Shown: positions 28,522 through 40,462 of the stretch, in pieces
Position numbering within the stretch: position 1 is the first letter of the stretch
How the letters are laid out: every line of letters starts with the position of its first letter
Source of the DNA: Linnemannia schmuckeri
Taxonomy: Eukaryota; Mortierellomycota; Mortierellomycetes; Mortierellales; Mortierellaceae
Length of the DNA: 64,000 nt
NCBI GenBank assembly: GCA_029449235.1
Contig: JANATG010000007.1
Location: 2,604,001 to 2,668,000 of the forward strand
Direction of reading: 5' to 3'
Position numbers and translations under genes: made by a program
The notes under the pieces: generated by a model
The model's input: the letters and a program-made list of their open reading frames with translations, nothing else
Databases searched by the model: none
What the model was told of the DNA's origin: nothing

Positions 28522-30870
28522 TTAGAAACGCCCTTCCTTGAAAAGAACATACCTCGCATACGTAAACAGCAATCGAGTATGCATTATGTGCCTTTCGTCT
28601 ATAATCCCAGGCCATTGTGGCTGAGGTCGCACTCCAAACCTCATTTGCTCCTCCTTGGAAGGTTCATCCAACAACGTCGTAATCACATCGATATGCCCCG
28701 CTGTTCCCTGATCGCATTGACAAACAATCCAATACTGACCCCACCCACCTTCTCGCTGTCAGTCATTCGAGAATCGGAAACATGTTTCCGAGGAACTGCG
28801 GCATGACGCTCGCATCCTGGAACGCCCAGCGGCCGTACATATGCAGCTTGCGCAGCTTTGAAGCGACATTGCGCTCCTTGGATCCTGTCTCTATTCCAGA
28901 AATATATAGGTCCGCCTCGGATATTACGCGCGTATGATCTATGTTGGTAGTCCAAATGTGTAGGTGCAACCTCTCCAGGACAGGGCATCCGCGAAGCATC
29001 TTGAATTCAAACCGGGAAGCAAACTCGGACGACAGGTTCAGTTCCGTCAGGCATGGCAAATCCCAGTTCCAGGTCCATCGGGCCGAAATCCGTTGACGAT
29101 ACTATAGGATCTCTCCAGTTCGTCGACAGGCGGAATATAACAGCACTTGGACCGCTTCATGTTCAACCTTAGAATCCTGAGCTGTTTGGTGGACTCGAGA
29201 GCTGTTGGATCAAATGTCAAGGCGCTCCAGCCCTTCAGGTCAATATTCCAGGCTCGAAGGAGATGGACTGGTACACAAGGGATAATATCCCTACAATAGT
29301 ACACAAAGGTATCGTCCTTGACCTTGAATGTCAAGAGGGAGGGGCATTGGGTCAACAAAAAAGAGTTCAATGCTAATCGGTTTCCTGACGATACGAAAAG
29401 TTCAAGGCGATCCAAGATGGGTAGCCTTCCCCAGCCATATCCGAGATGTACCATTTGCATAAGAGCAGGTCCTTGCACAAACTTAACCCAGAGTCTCTCC
29501 AACGGCTGGCTGAACGCAAATGCAATGGTGTCAAGGTCTTTTGTCAATATTCTATGGTACTCGATATTGACTCTTGCCAATGGCACTAGACCATGGATTA
29601 AGTAAGAGGGGCGTAAGGAGGGATCTGTTGATGAGAGTTCCTGACCAAAGTCCTGGCTCTTCCAAGTCGGACCACCGGCACCATGTTGACTAAGACTTTC
29701 CATGTCCTCCTTCTCCTGAGCAGCCCAGTCAAAGCACCCTTTGTCAATATAGGTTGTGCGAAACGCTCTCAAGGACCGATAGCGCCGCAGAAACTGTTGG
29801 TTGGCGAGTCCAGGAGCAAACGAATACACGTGAAGAACATGGCTCAAGTCCATGGTCGCAAGATGAGGAGAGATCCGCGCCCAGTTGGATGACGAGATGG
29901 ATAGTTGCCGGTATGGAGGTAGGAGCATTGCGATTTCTTGATTATCGATATCGAAAGAATAGTCGTCCCGGCCTGGTATCATCCCTGACGATCAAGAACT
30001 GGTCACATTCTTGAGGAGCCCCGGGAAACGCTGCTGATGATCTTTGACAAGCTGAACCAGGACCGCCATCACCTCCTCTCTGTGGGCCATTTGAACACTG
30101 CCATTTCGGTACCCGTACCCGTAGGATAAGCAGTTGTAAGTCATATCCATCACGATATGGATATACTCAAGACTTTCAAGACGTTCGACTATCTGGTGAA
30201 AACGGCGTATGTCAGAAAGCGGTATACTTAGTGACTTCAACTGGTTGAGGATGGGGGCAGCAAGAGACCAGACTGCTTCTCGGTAGACAACGATTGCATA
30301 ATGCTCGAATGCCGTTTTCTTGAAGCCGCTCTGCATGACACATCTTGGATGCACGGGATCGAGCGGACAGACGTTCGTGAACCCAAGCCTATAAATGTAG
30401 TTCCACTCCTTATCGGTATAGGCTTGGCCACCCTTCTCGATCCAAGCGGAGTAGTTGAATCACTTTAGTGAATACTGCCCCAAGTTAAGGTTGCGAATGT
30501 GACTAAGGTAGTTGACTTGCATCGGATTGGATTCGGTGGTGGTGGTCGAAGAGGTGTCGATGCCTAGTTCTAAAGCCAGTGCTGGGTGAATATCGGCGAC
30601 AGGTGTATTACTGTTGATAAGGAGCGTGCGGATGAGAGCACGTGACCGGAACGTTTTAAGATCGCGGTGCAGGCGGGCGTGCAGCTTGAACGTGTCGTGG
30701 AACAAGAAGGGGAAGGTGATCAGAGATATGTGTCGGTTGATCAGACGAAGGGAGGCCAAGGTGGAAATGGATATTTTACTGCGGGAACTAATGCATCGTA
30801 TAATGTACTCCAGACACTCTACAGGTAGTCGTGAGAGAGGATCCACATGGTTGACCAGAGTTGCTGCCAA
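28522..30870 (-). pseudogene. F-box/LRR-like array copy 4, broken
   Basis: Start ATG 30870; the F-box reads LSRLPVECLEYIIRCI and then INRHISLITFPFLFHDTF. A TGA at about 30460 interrupts otherwise continuous family sequence. Further pieces are 29992-30354 (VVYREAVWSLAAPILNQLKS), 29047-29982 (311 open codons, FDWAAQEKE and GWSALTFDPTALEST) and 28763-29059 (LSSEFASRFEFKMLRGCP). A shift near 28760 leads into the C-terminal KEGRF before TAA at 28524. Five or so breaks in about 780 codons; the damage is light, so it died recently relative to copy 2. Confidence 0.85.
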
Positions 30871-31334
30871 GATGGAGGACTATCGTGTGTTGTTGATAAG
30901 ATGGATTGCAATAGCAATTGAAATGATGAAGGGGCGGTGATCTGGATGAGAGAGCGGATGAAGGTGACGGTAGTGGAAGAGGAATGTCTGATGAGAGAAG
31001 AGAAGAGAAGAGAAGAGAAGAGAGGAAGGCGATGACAGAAGGAAAGAAAGGGAGATGGAAATGTAAGATGAATGGAAAAGTAACGAAAACAAGATGAATG
31101 CCGACAAGATGTCTGTTTCGTTCCTGAAAAAAAGGTTATTTGTGTTGGCTCTAACTGCGGCCACTGGCCATGCCTTGCGTTTGGGAGTCACATTTCGCCA
31201 GGCCACTTTGCAAACAGCACAGAAGGGAAACGCGGCTTTTTTTTTTCTGGAGACAACGCATATCCAAATGCACAAAAAAAAAAAGTGCGGCGATTGGCAG
31301 TTATTTATTGCCCTCTCTCCTCCCTTCTCCAGGC
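30871..31334. other. Between array copies 4 and 5
   Basis: Contains AGAGA/AGAGAAG repeats at 30996-31022 and an A run near 31274. The open frames on both strands are low-complexity. Promoter of copy 4 expected at its right end; no TATA decided. Confidence 0.35.
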
Positions 31335-33704
31335 TCAAACACTAGCCTTCCGATAGATGATATACTCCCTTCCAGAACAAAACAGCCTGTTGGACAGAAC
31401 CTGCTCTCTCTTCTTCATACGCACAGACGACCGAGGAACTACCCCTACCCCTTTCCCTTCCTCTACTGAAGGGCCAACCAGATCTGTCCTCACCATCCTG
31501 ACATGCCCCGCCGCCGTCCTCAACACTTCAGCTATTGACTCAACAGTAACACCACCCCACCCTCTCGCCGTCAATCGCTCAACTGCTGGGAACATCCGAC
31601 CCAGAAACTGTGACAGCACCGACGAGCTCTCGAACACCCAACAACCGTTCATGTACACCTTGCGCAACTTTGGTGCAACAATACGGTTCTTTGATCCGTC
31701 TGCACAGGTGACAAACAAATCCGCCTCGGAGATTGTGCGGGTATGATGATCATCGACGGTGCGCATGTGCAGACGCAAGGTCTTGAGAGCGGGGCATCCG
31801 TGGAGCATCCTGAACTCGAACATGTAGGCAAACTCGGATGTGAGATCAATGTCGACCAGTCGAGGCAAGTACCAGTCCCATGTCCACTGGGGTCGAGCGA
31901 TGGATGCAGGTACCGCGTCCGATCCAAGACCATAGGATGCGCTTAGCTCGCCGATTGGCGGAAGAAAGCAGTACCCGGCTTGTCGTGACATGGATAACTT
32001 CAGAACTAGAAGCTCCTCTGTTGATTCCAAAGTGGCAGGATGGAAGGTCAAGGCATTCCAGCCTCTCAGGTATACCTCCGACAACTCCATGACATGAGCC
32101 AATGTGCAAGGAACAACATCCTCACACGAATACTCAAACGTTTCATCCTTGATCCTGAGGCGCTTGAGGCGAGGGCAGCGGGTAAAGAGTAACGGATCCA
32201 ATATCAGCCGGTATGTGTCTGCCTTTAATTCAAGAACACCCAAAGTGGACAGAGTGCACCAATCACGTCCGATATGGATCGATTGAACATTCTCGGGTCC
32301 ATGAAGGGCCTCGATCTTGATCATCTTGATTGATTGACTGAACGCAAAAATGACAGCATCTAGATCTCGTGATGGCACTCTGCATTCCTCGAGTATAAGC
32401 CTCTCAAGTTTCACCAGACTGGGTTGCATATGAGCCGGCTCCGGGAATGTACTCTCTGACCACATGTGCTGTTGTCGATCTGGTGAAATCCCTGCAGCTG
32501 CTGGACTGACAACAAGGGTGGTAGTTGTGCTAACGTGACCCTGATCTAAACGCCCAATTTCCATCTTCTCCTGAACAGCCCAAGCAAAACAATCTCTCGG
32601 CAGAGACCGAACAGTAAACCAACACAACGTCCGACACCGCTGCAGAACCCTTTGCAGAGCAACAATCTCTCCTGGAGGAAGCCACTTGATCTGCCAAACG
32701 CGACTCAAGTCAATCGTCTCCAGGTGTGCCGCGACCTTCCTCCAATTAGACTCTGAAATAAACGTGGGCTGGTACTGCGAAGGCAACATCTTGTAGATCT
32801 CTTGTTCAACTTCGTCAGGGCAAGACTGTAGACCCTCCTCCCAGAAGTAGCTATCGGATGTGTTGACGGTCTTGAGGCGACCGGGGAAATGCTTGATATG
32901 TGCCTTGACAAACTGGACAAAATCTCGTAGAACCTCCTTCTTGCGCAGTCGCCTTGGTTCTTGAGGTATGTCGGTGGCATCGCAGCACTCGCAGCTAAAG
33001 ACCATATCCAGGTAAACGTGAACACGCTCGAGTCTTGCAAGTCGATCGACATTTTGGAGGTACCGACGAATATCGGAGAGAGGGAAAGACAGAGACTCTA
33101 GTTGCTCAAGGATGGGCTTCGCAAGAGACCAGGTTGCCTCTCGGTAAAGGACGTTTAGATAGTAATGGAGGACTCTCTTTTTGGAGTGGGCATCCCTGAG
33201 GCAGGTGGCGTCCTTGCGGTCGGCCAGGTACATTTCCAAGAACTCTTGTCCATAAATGTACTCGAGTTCTAATGGGGTATAGTGCTTGTGCTCCTCTCCG
33301 CCAGCATCGTACTCTAGGAAGGTGTATGTTGTGATATTGAGGTGGCGAATGTGAAGTAAGTGATTGACAGAGTTGGGAGAGACAGTGGTGATGTTGGGGT
33401 CTGCCCGGTCGGTGATGATATCCCGCGCAAGGAGCAATGCTGGATGGATCTGGTTGGAAGGGACGTTGGCGAGAAGAGTAGCCAGGAGACACCTCGACCG
33501 ATGACCTCTGTCAGTGTAAACGGTCATATCCGTGAGCAGGTAGAATGGAATTTGGTACAGAAGAGGAGTGGCGACTCTGGAGATGTGTCGGTTGACCCGG
33601 CAGAGAGCATACAGGGCGGGGCGGGACACTGCAGGAGGCGTTTTAGTAATGCACCGTAGGATTTGTTCCAGGCACTCTACTGGTAGTTGAGAGAGACCGG
33701 CCAT
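31335..33704 (-). CDS. F-box/LRR-like protein, intact array copy 5
   Basis: Intact single-exon frame of 789 aa, from MAGLSQLPVECLEQILRCI (F-box) to REYIIYRKASV. After the F-box comes VNRHISRVATPLLYQIPF, then LRR-like sequence with NVLYREATWSLAKPILEQ, PLSDIRRYLQNVDRLARLE, FAWAVQEKME, IHIGRDWCTLSTLGVLEL, LRGWNALTFHPATLEST, RPQWTWDWYLPRL and HTRTISEADLFV. Expected role: SCF ubiquitin-ligase adaptor (family knowledge), substrate unknown. It differs from copy 1 at most solvent positions but keeps all landmark motifs, so the two are old paralogues. It is the best reference for reading the broken neighbours, especially copies 2 to 4. Confidence 0.88.
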   Translation of the reverse strand: MAGLSQLPVECLEQILRCITKTPPAVSRPALYALCRVNRHISRVATPLLYQIPFYLLTDMTVYTDRGHRSRCLLATLLANVPSNQIHPALLLARDIITDRADPNITTVSPNSVNHLLHIRHLNITTYTFLEYDAGGEEHKHYTPLELEYIYGQEFLEMYLADRKDATCLRDAHSKKRVLHYYLNVLYREATWSLAKPILEQLESLSFPLSDIRRYLQNVDRLARLERVHVYLDMVFSCECCDATDIPQEPRRLRKKEVLRDFVQFVKAHIKHFPGRLKTVNTSDSYFWEEGLQSCPDEVEQEIYKMLPSQYQPTFISESNWRKVAAHLETIDLSRVWQIKWLPPGEIVALQRVLQRCRTLCWFTVRSLPRDCFAWAVQEKMEIGRLDQGHVSTTTTLVVSPAAAGISPDRQQHMWSESTFPEPAHMQPSLVKLERLILEECRVPSRDLDAVIFAFSQSIKMIKIEALHGPENVQSIHIGRDWCTLSTLGVLELKADTYRLILDPLLFTRCPRLKRLRIKDETFEYSCEDVVPCTLAHVMELSEVYLRGWNALTFHPATLESTEELLVLKLSMSRQAGYCFLPPIGELSASYGLGSDAVPASIARPQWTWDWYLPRLVDIDLTSEFAYMFEFRMLHGCPALKTLRLHMRTVDDHHTRTISEADLFVTCADGSKNRIVAPKLRKVYMNGCWVFESSSVLSQFLGRMFPAVERLTARGWGGVTVESIAEVLRTAAGHVRMVRTDLVGPSVEEGKGVGVVPRSSVRMKKREQVLSNRLFCSGREYIIYRKASV

Positions 33705-34108
33705 GTCGAGGAGCGGAGAGAGATGAAGGATGATTGTGATGAAGAAATGAATGCAAATGGAAAAAGATGAAGGCCCAGTCTTTTTTTATTTTTGTGACTG
33801 TAAACATTCTTAGTCTCAATTGGTGCTGATCAATGATCGATTACATTTTCAGGTTCAAAAATCAAACAAGAAAGTGATCAGGCACCATGACAGGCAGAAA
33901 AACAGGGATCGTCATGATAAGTCCCCATTTTGTATAAATGAGGATCGTCGTCCTCTCTCAGTAACTTCAGGTGCCTGTTAGAACAAAGGTATCTCATTTG
34001 CAAGGGGAGCATACAACATCCGCAGGTCGTCATTTTTTACTCTTGCTGTTGCAAAAAAAATGATAAGTCGAAAAAGACGATAAATTTAACTTCCCAAGGC
34101 CTACAAAC
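33705..34108. other. Upstream region of copy 5
   Basis: TTTTTTTATTTTTG tract at 33780-33793; otherwise unstructured. No gene. Confidence 0.4.
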
Positions 34109-36644
34109 TCACACCGCGTTGACGCACTCCTTCCTTAGCACGTACATATACACATCCTCAAAAGCAACAACCATTTTCAAAAACATATCCTCCTCTTTCT
34201 CCTTTTCCTTTTTCCTCTCCTCCTTCTCATCCTCGCAGCACAATCCACACTCCTTCCTCTCTTCCGCACTAGGCTTCATCATCTCCGTCTCCACAAACTC
34301 CAACGTCTCCGACATAACTCTAAACACTTGGACCCACCCCCTCACAGAAATTCCACTCCACCCACGTTCGTACACCTGTTCTAGACTTGGAAACATCCCC
34401 ATTAGAGACCGCAGTAACAACCCATCCTCCATCCTCTATCGACCGTACATTTGCAGTTGATGGACCGCGGGGGCAACAATTAGAGTTTGCATTAGAGAGG
34501 CCGGCGATGTTGTCGAATCGTTGACTGCGGCGGCGTCGGGCAAAGATGGTGGTGGTAGTACAAAGAAATCTCGCTCGGAGAGGACTCGAGTGTGCTGGTT
34601 GTCGCTGGACATCATGTTTAGCTTGAGCCGTTGTAAGGCGGGACAACCCACAAGCATCCGAAACTCAAACAGGAATGCAAACTCGGACGTCAGATACAAG
34701 GTCGTGAGTAGAGGAAGGTGCCAATTCCATGTCCACCGAGGACGCACTGTCGCCACTGCTGAAGCAGACAAAGTGTCGTCTGCTCCCTCTTGATTCTGGG
34801 ACTCGTTGAGTGGAGGAGACCATAGAATCGACGGAGCTCTTCGACCGGAGGGATGAAGCAATGGTTTTCTGGGATATACGTCCGCACCTCTAGCGAGATT
34901 AGCTTCGTAGTCGTATGCAACGTGTCCAGGTGAAACGACAACGTCGACCAGCCCAGCAGTACCAAATTCCCTAGACAAGGCAAATGAGCAGGGAGACAGG
35001 GCTCAATCCCCTGCAACCTGTAATGAACTGAACTGTCCTGCAGACTGACAGACGCCACGTTCGGACAATGTGTCAGGAGCATGGGGTGGATAACCAGACG
35101 TTCCACCTTCTTAATCCAAAGGTCTTTCAACACCGGAAGATCGACCCATCCTTGACCCAAATGAACCGGGAAGGGTTGTGGGGCCACTTCATCCACCTTT
35201 GTTCCATAAGTCATGTCGACAGTGAGGGACCGCAAGGTCTCGCTGAACGCAAACACAATATCGTTCATCTCGTCCGTGATCGGTACATCGCCATCCATGA
35301 TATGGACAGACGTAAGTGGTACCAATCCATGCTCCTGAAACAACGCCACAGACTCATCTTCATTCTGCACCGCCATAGACCTTGATGCTCCGAGCCATCC
35401 TTGATCCGCTTCTCCTGCACAGCCCACTTGAACGCCCCCTCACCCAGCGCCTCCATCCTCAGATAGTTGAGCGCTCGACACCTCTGCAAAAGAACCTGCC
35501 GGTGTTCACAGAACACCCTATACCACAACCTATGTCGTCTCAACCCCGAGATATCTACAACACTTCCCAAATCTGTCTCAAAGGGGTGCGCCACAAACTG
35601 CATTCAATTGTCGTCGCCTAAGAAAGTCGGTCGTACGAGCGGCCGAAGATACGAACAGATCTTGAGGGAAACCTTGTCGGGACAAGCTTGATACCGCCCT
35701 GGCCAAATGTCGGCTGGAGGGCAGCTTGCAGTCTTGAGTTGACCCAGGAAGAGCCTTGAATGCTCCGTGACGAATTTGATCATGGTTGTCAATGACTCAA
35801 CCCTTTTGCATTCTGTAGTTGTAGGCCCTGGGCGAGCCACCGTTATCCATATATTGTTGTCATCACCAATGTTACCCTGAGGACGCTCGGGGTCATACGA
35901 AAAATTCTGGTCCAGTACAAACCGCACACGCTGCAGACTGCTAAGCCTCTCGACAACGTGGAGGTATCGCATCGCACACGAGAGAGGAATCGTCATAGAC
36001 TCGAGTTGCTCCAGGATCGGGTGAGCCAACCATCAGCTCGCCTCCCGATAGAGAAAGACGTCATAATAACGCACAAGCAGGCTCTGCTCAGAAGCGAAGA
36101 GCTTAACATAGCGTGACGAATAACCCTCGGCACGACACTGATCCTTGAAATCGTCTGTTTGAATGTAAGCCAGTATGCTGGATGGACGTCTGCTTTTGTG
36201 AGGTCGATAAAACTCGTTTGCGAAGACTGGTTTCTCCAGATTGAGATGTCGAATATGAACAAGGTAGTCAAGCGATGACTGAGGGTGTGTGTCGCTGGTA
36301 GCAGTGTCTGAATCAGAGATGAAACTAAGGGCAAGAGAGAGGACAGTTGATGGGTCGGTGATAGGAACACGATCTAGTAGCATACGGCCAAGGATCCTAG
36401 GCTAGGAAGAGTAAGCGCTCAAAACTTTGGATTGGTTCTTGTATAAGTAGGGTAAGGTGACAGAGGCGATGTATTTGTTGGTTCTGAGAAGGGCAGCGAG
36501 GGAAGGGAGTCCTTTATGGTCATCGTTGACGAGGAGTTGGAGGATGTTTTGTAGGCACTCCAGAGGGGGTTGCGAGAATGCGTCCCTCTTTCGCTCTGTC
36601 TCTCTGTTTTCTGTGATAGTATGAACTAAGGATGAGTTGCGCAT
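34109..36644 (-). pseudogene. F-box/LRR-like array copy 6, broken
   Basis: N-terminal piece 36402-36644 contains PPLECLQNILQLL and NKYIASVTLPYLYKNQ and ends in a stop. Then follow 36033-36383 (SLDYLVHIRHLNLEKP), 35604-36029, 35265-35603 (FKWAVQEKRI), 34690-35427 and 34436-34978 (HLGQGWVDLPVLKDLWI, RPRWTWNWHLPLLT). A stop at 34436-34438 separates the last 107 codons (34109-34432), which end in a K/E-rich tail not seen in other copies. At least six disruptions. Confidence 0.85.
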
Positions 36645-36789
36645 GGAAAAATAGATAAAAGGATGTATCAGAGCCTGAATAAAGTTGAGGAAAAGTGATG
36701 TAAAGCCATGGAGAAAGAGCGAGAGAGAAAGAGAAAAAAGACGCGCTTGGTTTTTTGTATATGCATATGCCGCACCACCACCTTCTTAC

Positions 36790-36964
36790 CTTCTTCGTCT
36801 GACTCATCTGTATATTGATCGGTGCTTGAATACATCGCTTCATACACAGGAAAAGAGGAGGACAATAGGGGCAGCTTCAACACCTGGAGTGCGACGAGGA
36901 AGACGGCACCAACGGTGATGAAGACGTGGATGAGGTTGGGTTTACGGATCGATGGTTCAGGCAT
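36790..36964 (-). pseudogene. Orphan first exon of a type II membrane protein
   Basis: ATG at 36964 opens MPEPSIRKPNLIHVFITVGA and continues with FLVALQVLKLP, a short basic cytosolic tail and one membrane helix, then a polar acidic stretch ending SDEEG. A good donor (GAAG/GTAAGA) ends the exon at 36790, phase 1. The next good acceptor, TTTATTCAG at 36675, would lead into 36520-36674, which overlaps the F-box of array copy 6 in a different frame and ends in a stop. The layout suggests that the rest of this gene was lost when the F-box copy arrived, or that a chimeric short protein is made. Such leaders are usual for Golgi glycosyltransferases, but no catalytic domain is present. Confidence 0.5.
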
Positions 36965-37687
36965 TTTTGTAGATGTGTGTATTTGTTTTTTTTCCCTTTT
37001 GTGCAGCATAAGGATTGAAGGGTAATGTGAGGGTTTAGTGTTGTGAGAGAGAAGTAGAAATAAGAAGAAGAGGCAAATGCAAGAGGCATTTTATACCCAC
37101 ATGAAAGGGAGACGGGCGCACACATATTTGCTCTGTTTGTTTTTTGCTCGACGGGAGAGTCAAGAGAGAAGGTCAATTGGCTAAGGATTTGAGAAGGAGG
37201 AGACAATATCGCCGAAAGGAACTTGATTGAGAAGGGAGACGAAAAGAGAGAAAGAAAAAAAAGGAGATGGAAGGGAGGAAATGAAGGTTGAAAGACACCC
37301 AAGATCAAGATAGACTTGCGGTCAGTTGTAGTTATGAAGAAAAACAGAAACACAAATTGCGCGTGAATTTTTTGTCCTTTCCTCTGTCTCTATTTGATCC
37401 TTCTTCCCCTCTCTGAATCCTCAATGCAGAGGATGCCGCGAAAATCAAATAGCGGTTGGTTGCACAAATAAAAAAGGGAGGAGGAGCAGCGAATTCAGTA
37501 GAGAGGACTTGCGAAATAACGATATGCATATTGTCTTTCTACTATTTACTTTGTTTTTTATTTTTTATTTTTAATCTTTGTCATGATCGATGGCATCTCT
37601 GAGAAGGCGTTTTGATTGTTATTAGCTTACTAACCAAACCCAACTACCGAGTACAAACCCTGAGAAGTGCTCTATCATCACCAACTC
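36965..37687. other. Between orphan exon and array copy 7
   Basis: Purine-rich on plus at 37150-37290. TTTTTTATTTTTTATTTTT tract at about 37552-37573. No coding signal. Confidence 0.4.
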
Positions 37688-40072
37688 TTACTCCCTCCCT
37701 TTCCTAGGATCCCTTAAAACAACATACTCCTTCCGACCACCACTACGACTATTCACAAAGAAAATCTTAAATGGCTAAACCTTCATATTCATCTTCCGCT
37801 CCATCCCCGGCATCATGCCTAACTCCTGCCCTTCCTCTATCGTCGGCTTCGGAACTGACACCACCACCTTTGAGATATGGTTCGCTTGTATCTGGAGAAA
37901 GGTGACCAATGCTGGGAGGGTGAACCCGATTACGCTGGTGAGGATTATATCCCGCAGTTTTGGGAAGGAGCCGTGCAAGAGGGTGGGGACCAGAGAAATT
38001 TTCAGGATCCAGGTACCCGTCATGGTGAGTGTGTCGAGTGAGTGAGCAATTATCCTTTTCGGTTCCTTTCTTGGTGCAGGTGGTTCTGAGGAGACAGTGG
38101 CGAAGGTGGTGGCATCGGGCATGATGAAATCAGCTCGATTAAGAACTCGAACATGACTGCCTTCTTGTTCAGTCGCCATGCTGAGGGTCAATTGTCTGAG
38201 AGCCGGACAACCACGAAGCATTCGGAACTGGAATCGGAACGCAAACTCACCTGTAAACTCCAACCTGTATAACTGCCGCAACTTCCAATCCCAAGACCAT
38301 ATCGGACGCTGCATCATCATCAGCGGTAGACTCATTCCTCCTAGTCCTGTTCCCGCTCCTACACCTGTGTTATCATCCTGATTATCGTCGTAGGACCGGT
38401 TCAGCTCCTCGACGAGTGGGATAAAATAAATCTCCTCTACTGACTTACTATGGACACAGATTCGCAACACCATCAACTTGGTTGCCCAAAAAAGCGTCGA
38501 AGGATGAAATGTCAGCGCCGGCCACCCCTGCAACTCCAAATCCGTAATCCTCTCAAGTTGCGCCGGTAAAGTAGGGATAATATCTTGACACTAGTGAGCC
38601 ACCGTGTCATCGGTGAGCTTGACTTTGATGAGATTCGGACAATGAGAAAGTAGCATCTTGTCGATTTGGAGTCGGTGCTTGCGCGCGTTTATGGCGAGGT
38701 CCGCTAGCACCGGCATATTTACCCAACCACGACCGATCTCGATCGTCCGAAACGGCAAGCGATGGGGTCCGAAGGTGGCAGAGATGGAAAAGAACTTTAA
38801 CGTGTCGGAGAAAGCAAAAGCAATATCGTCGGCTTCATCCGTTAACGAGCTATAACCCTGGATTTCCACTCGATCCAGAGGCACCAAACCACCAATCTCT
38901 CCTCCTCCTCCAAGCAAATGTTTTCTTCTCCAAAGCAGCCCATTGGAAACCCCCCTTCTCAAGCGACGTCGAACCCAACCTCCTCAACCTCTAGCACCTC
39001 TATAAGAACCCTGAGTACTCCTCCAACCCTCCAACGCTCAAATCCAGTCCCCACATCCCACTCTTGACACTAATTTCCTTCACATACCCCAGATCCGTGA
39101 TCTCCGGATGCGTCAAAAGCCGCACCCAGTTATCCTTGGACAGAGACGTCGGTCGATATATTGGTGGCAAGGGTCGATAGACCTGCTGTTGGAAATCGAT
39201 GTGCCAAGGCTGATCAAAGTACCGGGATGGCATCTGACGCTGAGAAGGGTTGACGGTCTTGAGTTGCCCCCTGAAGAGTTGTGTATGCTCTCGGACAAAA
39301 TGGCTCAATGCCTGCGTTGCCTTGACCTTGTATGCTTCGGAAGCCCCATTGCCGTCGACGGAGATGATAGAAGCGTTATTGAAAGGGACCTCATCCAGGC
39401 AAAACCTCAGAGTCTCGAGTCGCGCCAGCCGATCAACCACTCGTGTCCAACGGAAAATATCCGAAAGAGGAGACTCCAATGCCTCCAATTGGTCGAGAAC
39501 AGGGGTAGCAAGAGCCCAGAGCGTGTTTCGATAGAGAGCAGCCTCCCAGAAATACCAAGCCAGCTCCTTCTTCTCTTCGACGTCGTCTGGGTCCATACGG
39601 TTGTTGAAAAGACACCGACTCCACCGAAAGTTAGTTTTGCTCTCTAAGGATGTACCCGTAAATATGCGCATGTGAATGTTGCGGCAGTGAAGGTGACCGA
39701 GGTAGTTGAGTGGTCGTAGTCGAGGCAAACCGCTGGCGTTCATAGCGTCGATATTGGTGGCGGAGGGCGAAGGCGAAAGATCAAGTTTGAATTCCAGAAT
39801 CACATCCTCGGACAATCCTGTAACGTCGCCAAGAACATTACCAAGCAAAGTCCTGGCCATCCCTCGGTGCCCTTGTTTGCCGAACAAAATGTACGCACGC
39901 TCGTCACAAAAGGGATTGCGGTAAATAAAAGGTAAGGTGACCTGAGCGATATATTGGTTGATACGAAGGAGTACCTTCAAGGAGGTCAAGGCCTCGCTAC
40001 TGTGTCTGTCGGCGATAATTGGAGAATGCGTTCGAGGCATTCTAGAGGCAGTTGAGATAATGAGTCGTTCAT
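37688..40072 (-). pseudogene. F-box/LRR-like array copy 7, broken
   Basis: ATG 40072 opens MNDSLSQLPLECLERILQL, a perfect F-box start, but a frameshift near 40000 is needed to reach INQYIAQVTLPFIYRNPF and the 320 following family codons (down to 39000). Two more breaks lie at 38962-39000. A TAG at about 38592 falls inside ...VAH-CQDIIPTLPAQLE, where relatives have a Trp or Tyr. The last 254 codons (37775-38539) are open, and after a TAG the family C-terminus GGRKEYVVLRDPRKG continues to TAA 37688. Few breaks, all fixed in otherwise well-kept sequence. Closest by eye to intact copy 1. Confidence 0.85.
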
Positions 40073-40462
40073 TTTTTTTTTTTGCTGTTGTTGCTGTCTG
40101 TGAAAGGAAGAGTAAGAATGAATGGGTGATTTTATGTGTTAAGAAGAGTGGGATGGATAAAGGACGATGAATGAAGAAAACGAAAAAAGAGAGGAAGGAC
40201 TGATGAAAGAAAGGAAGTGACGGAGGGGATTGACAAAAAAAATGTAGTGTGCTTGTGTATTTTGTTTTTTTGTCTGTGGGTCTGTAATCGTGCGTCAAAT
40301 GAGTTACAGAAAAATTTAGGGCCCGCAGTACGCTACTTCCATGCGACCAACGTTCAATTGAACCAAAAAAAAAGAAAAAAAAAAAAGCTCGAGACTCAAC
40401 ACAATAACAACAATGCAAAGTTGGAAAAGAGCGTGTCATCAAAGTTGCACAACCCAATGTTA

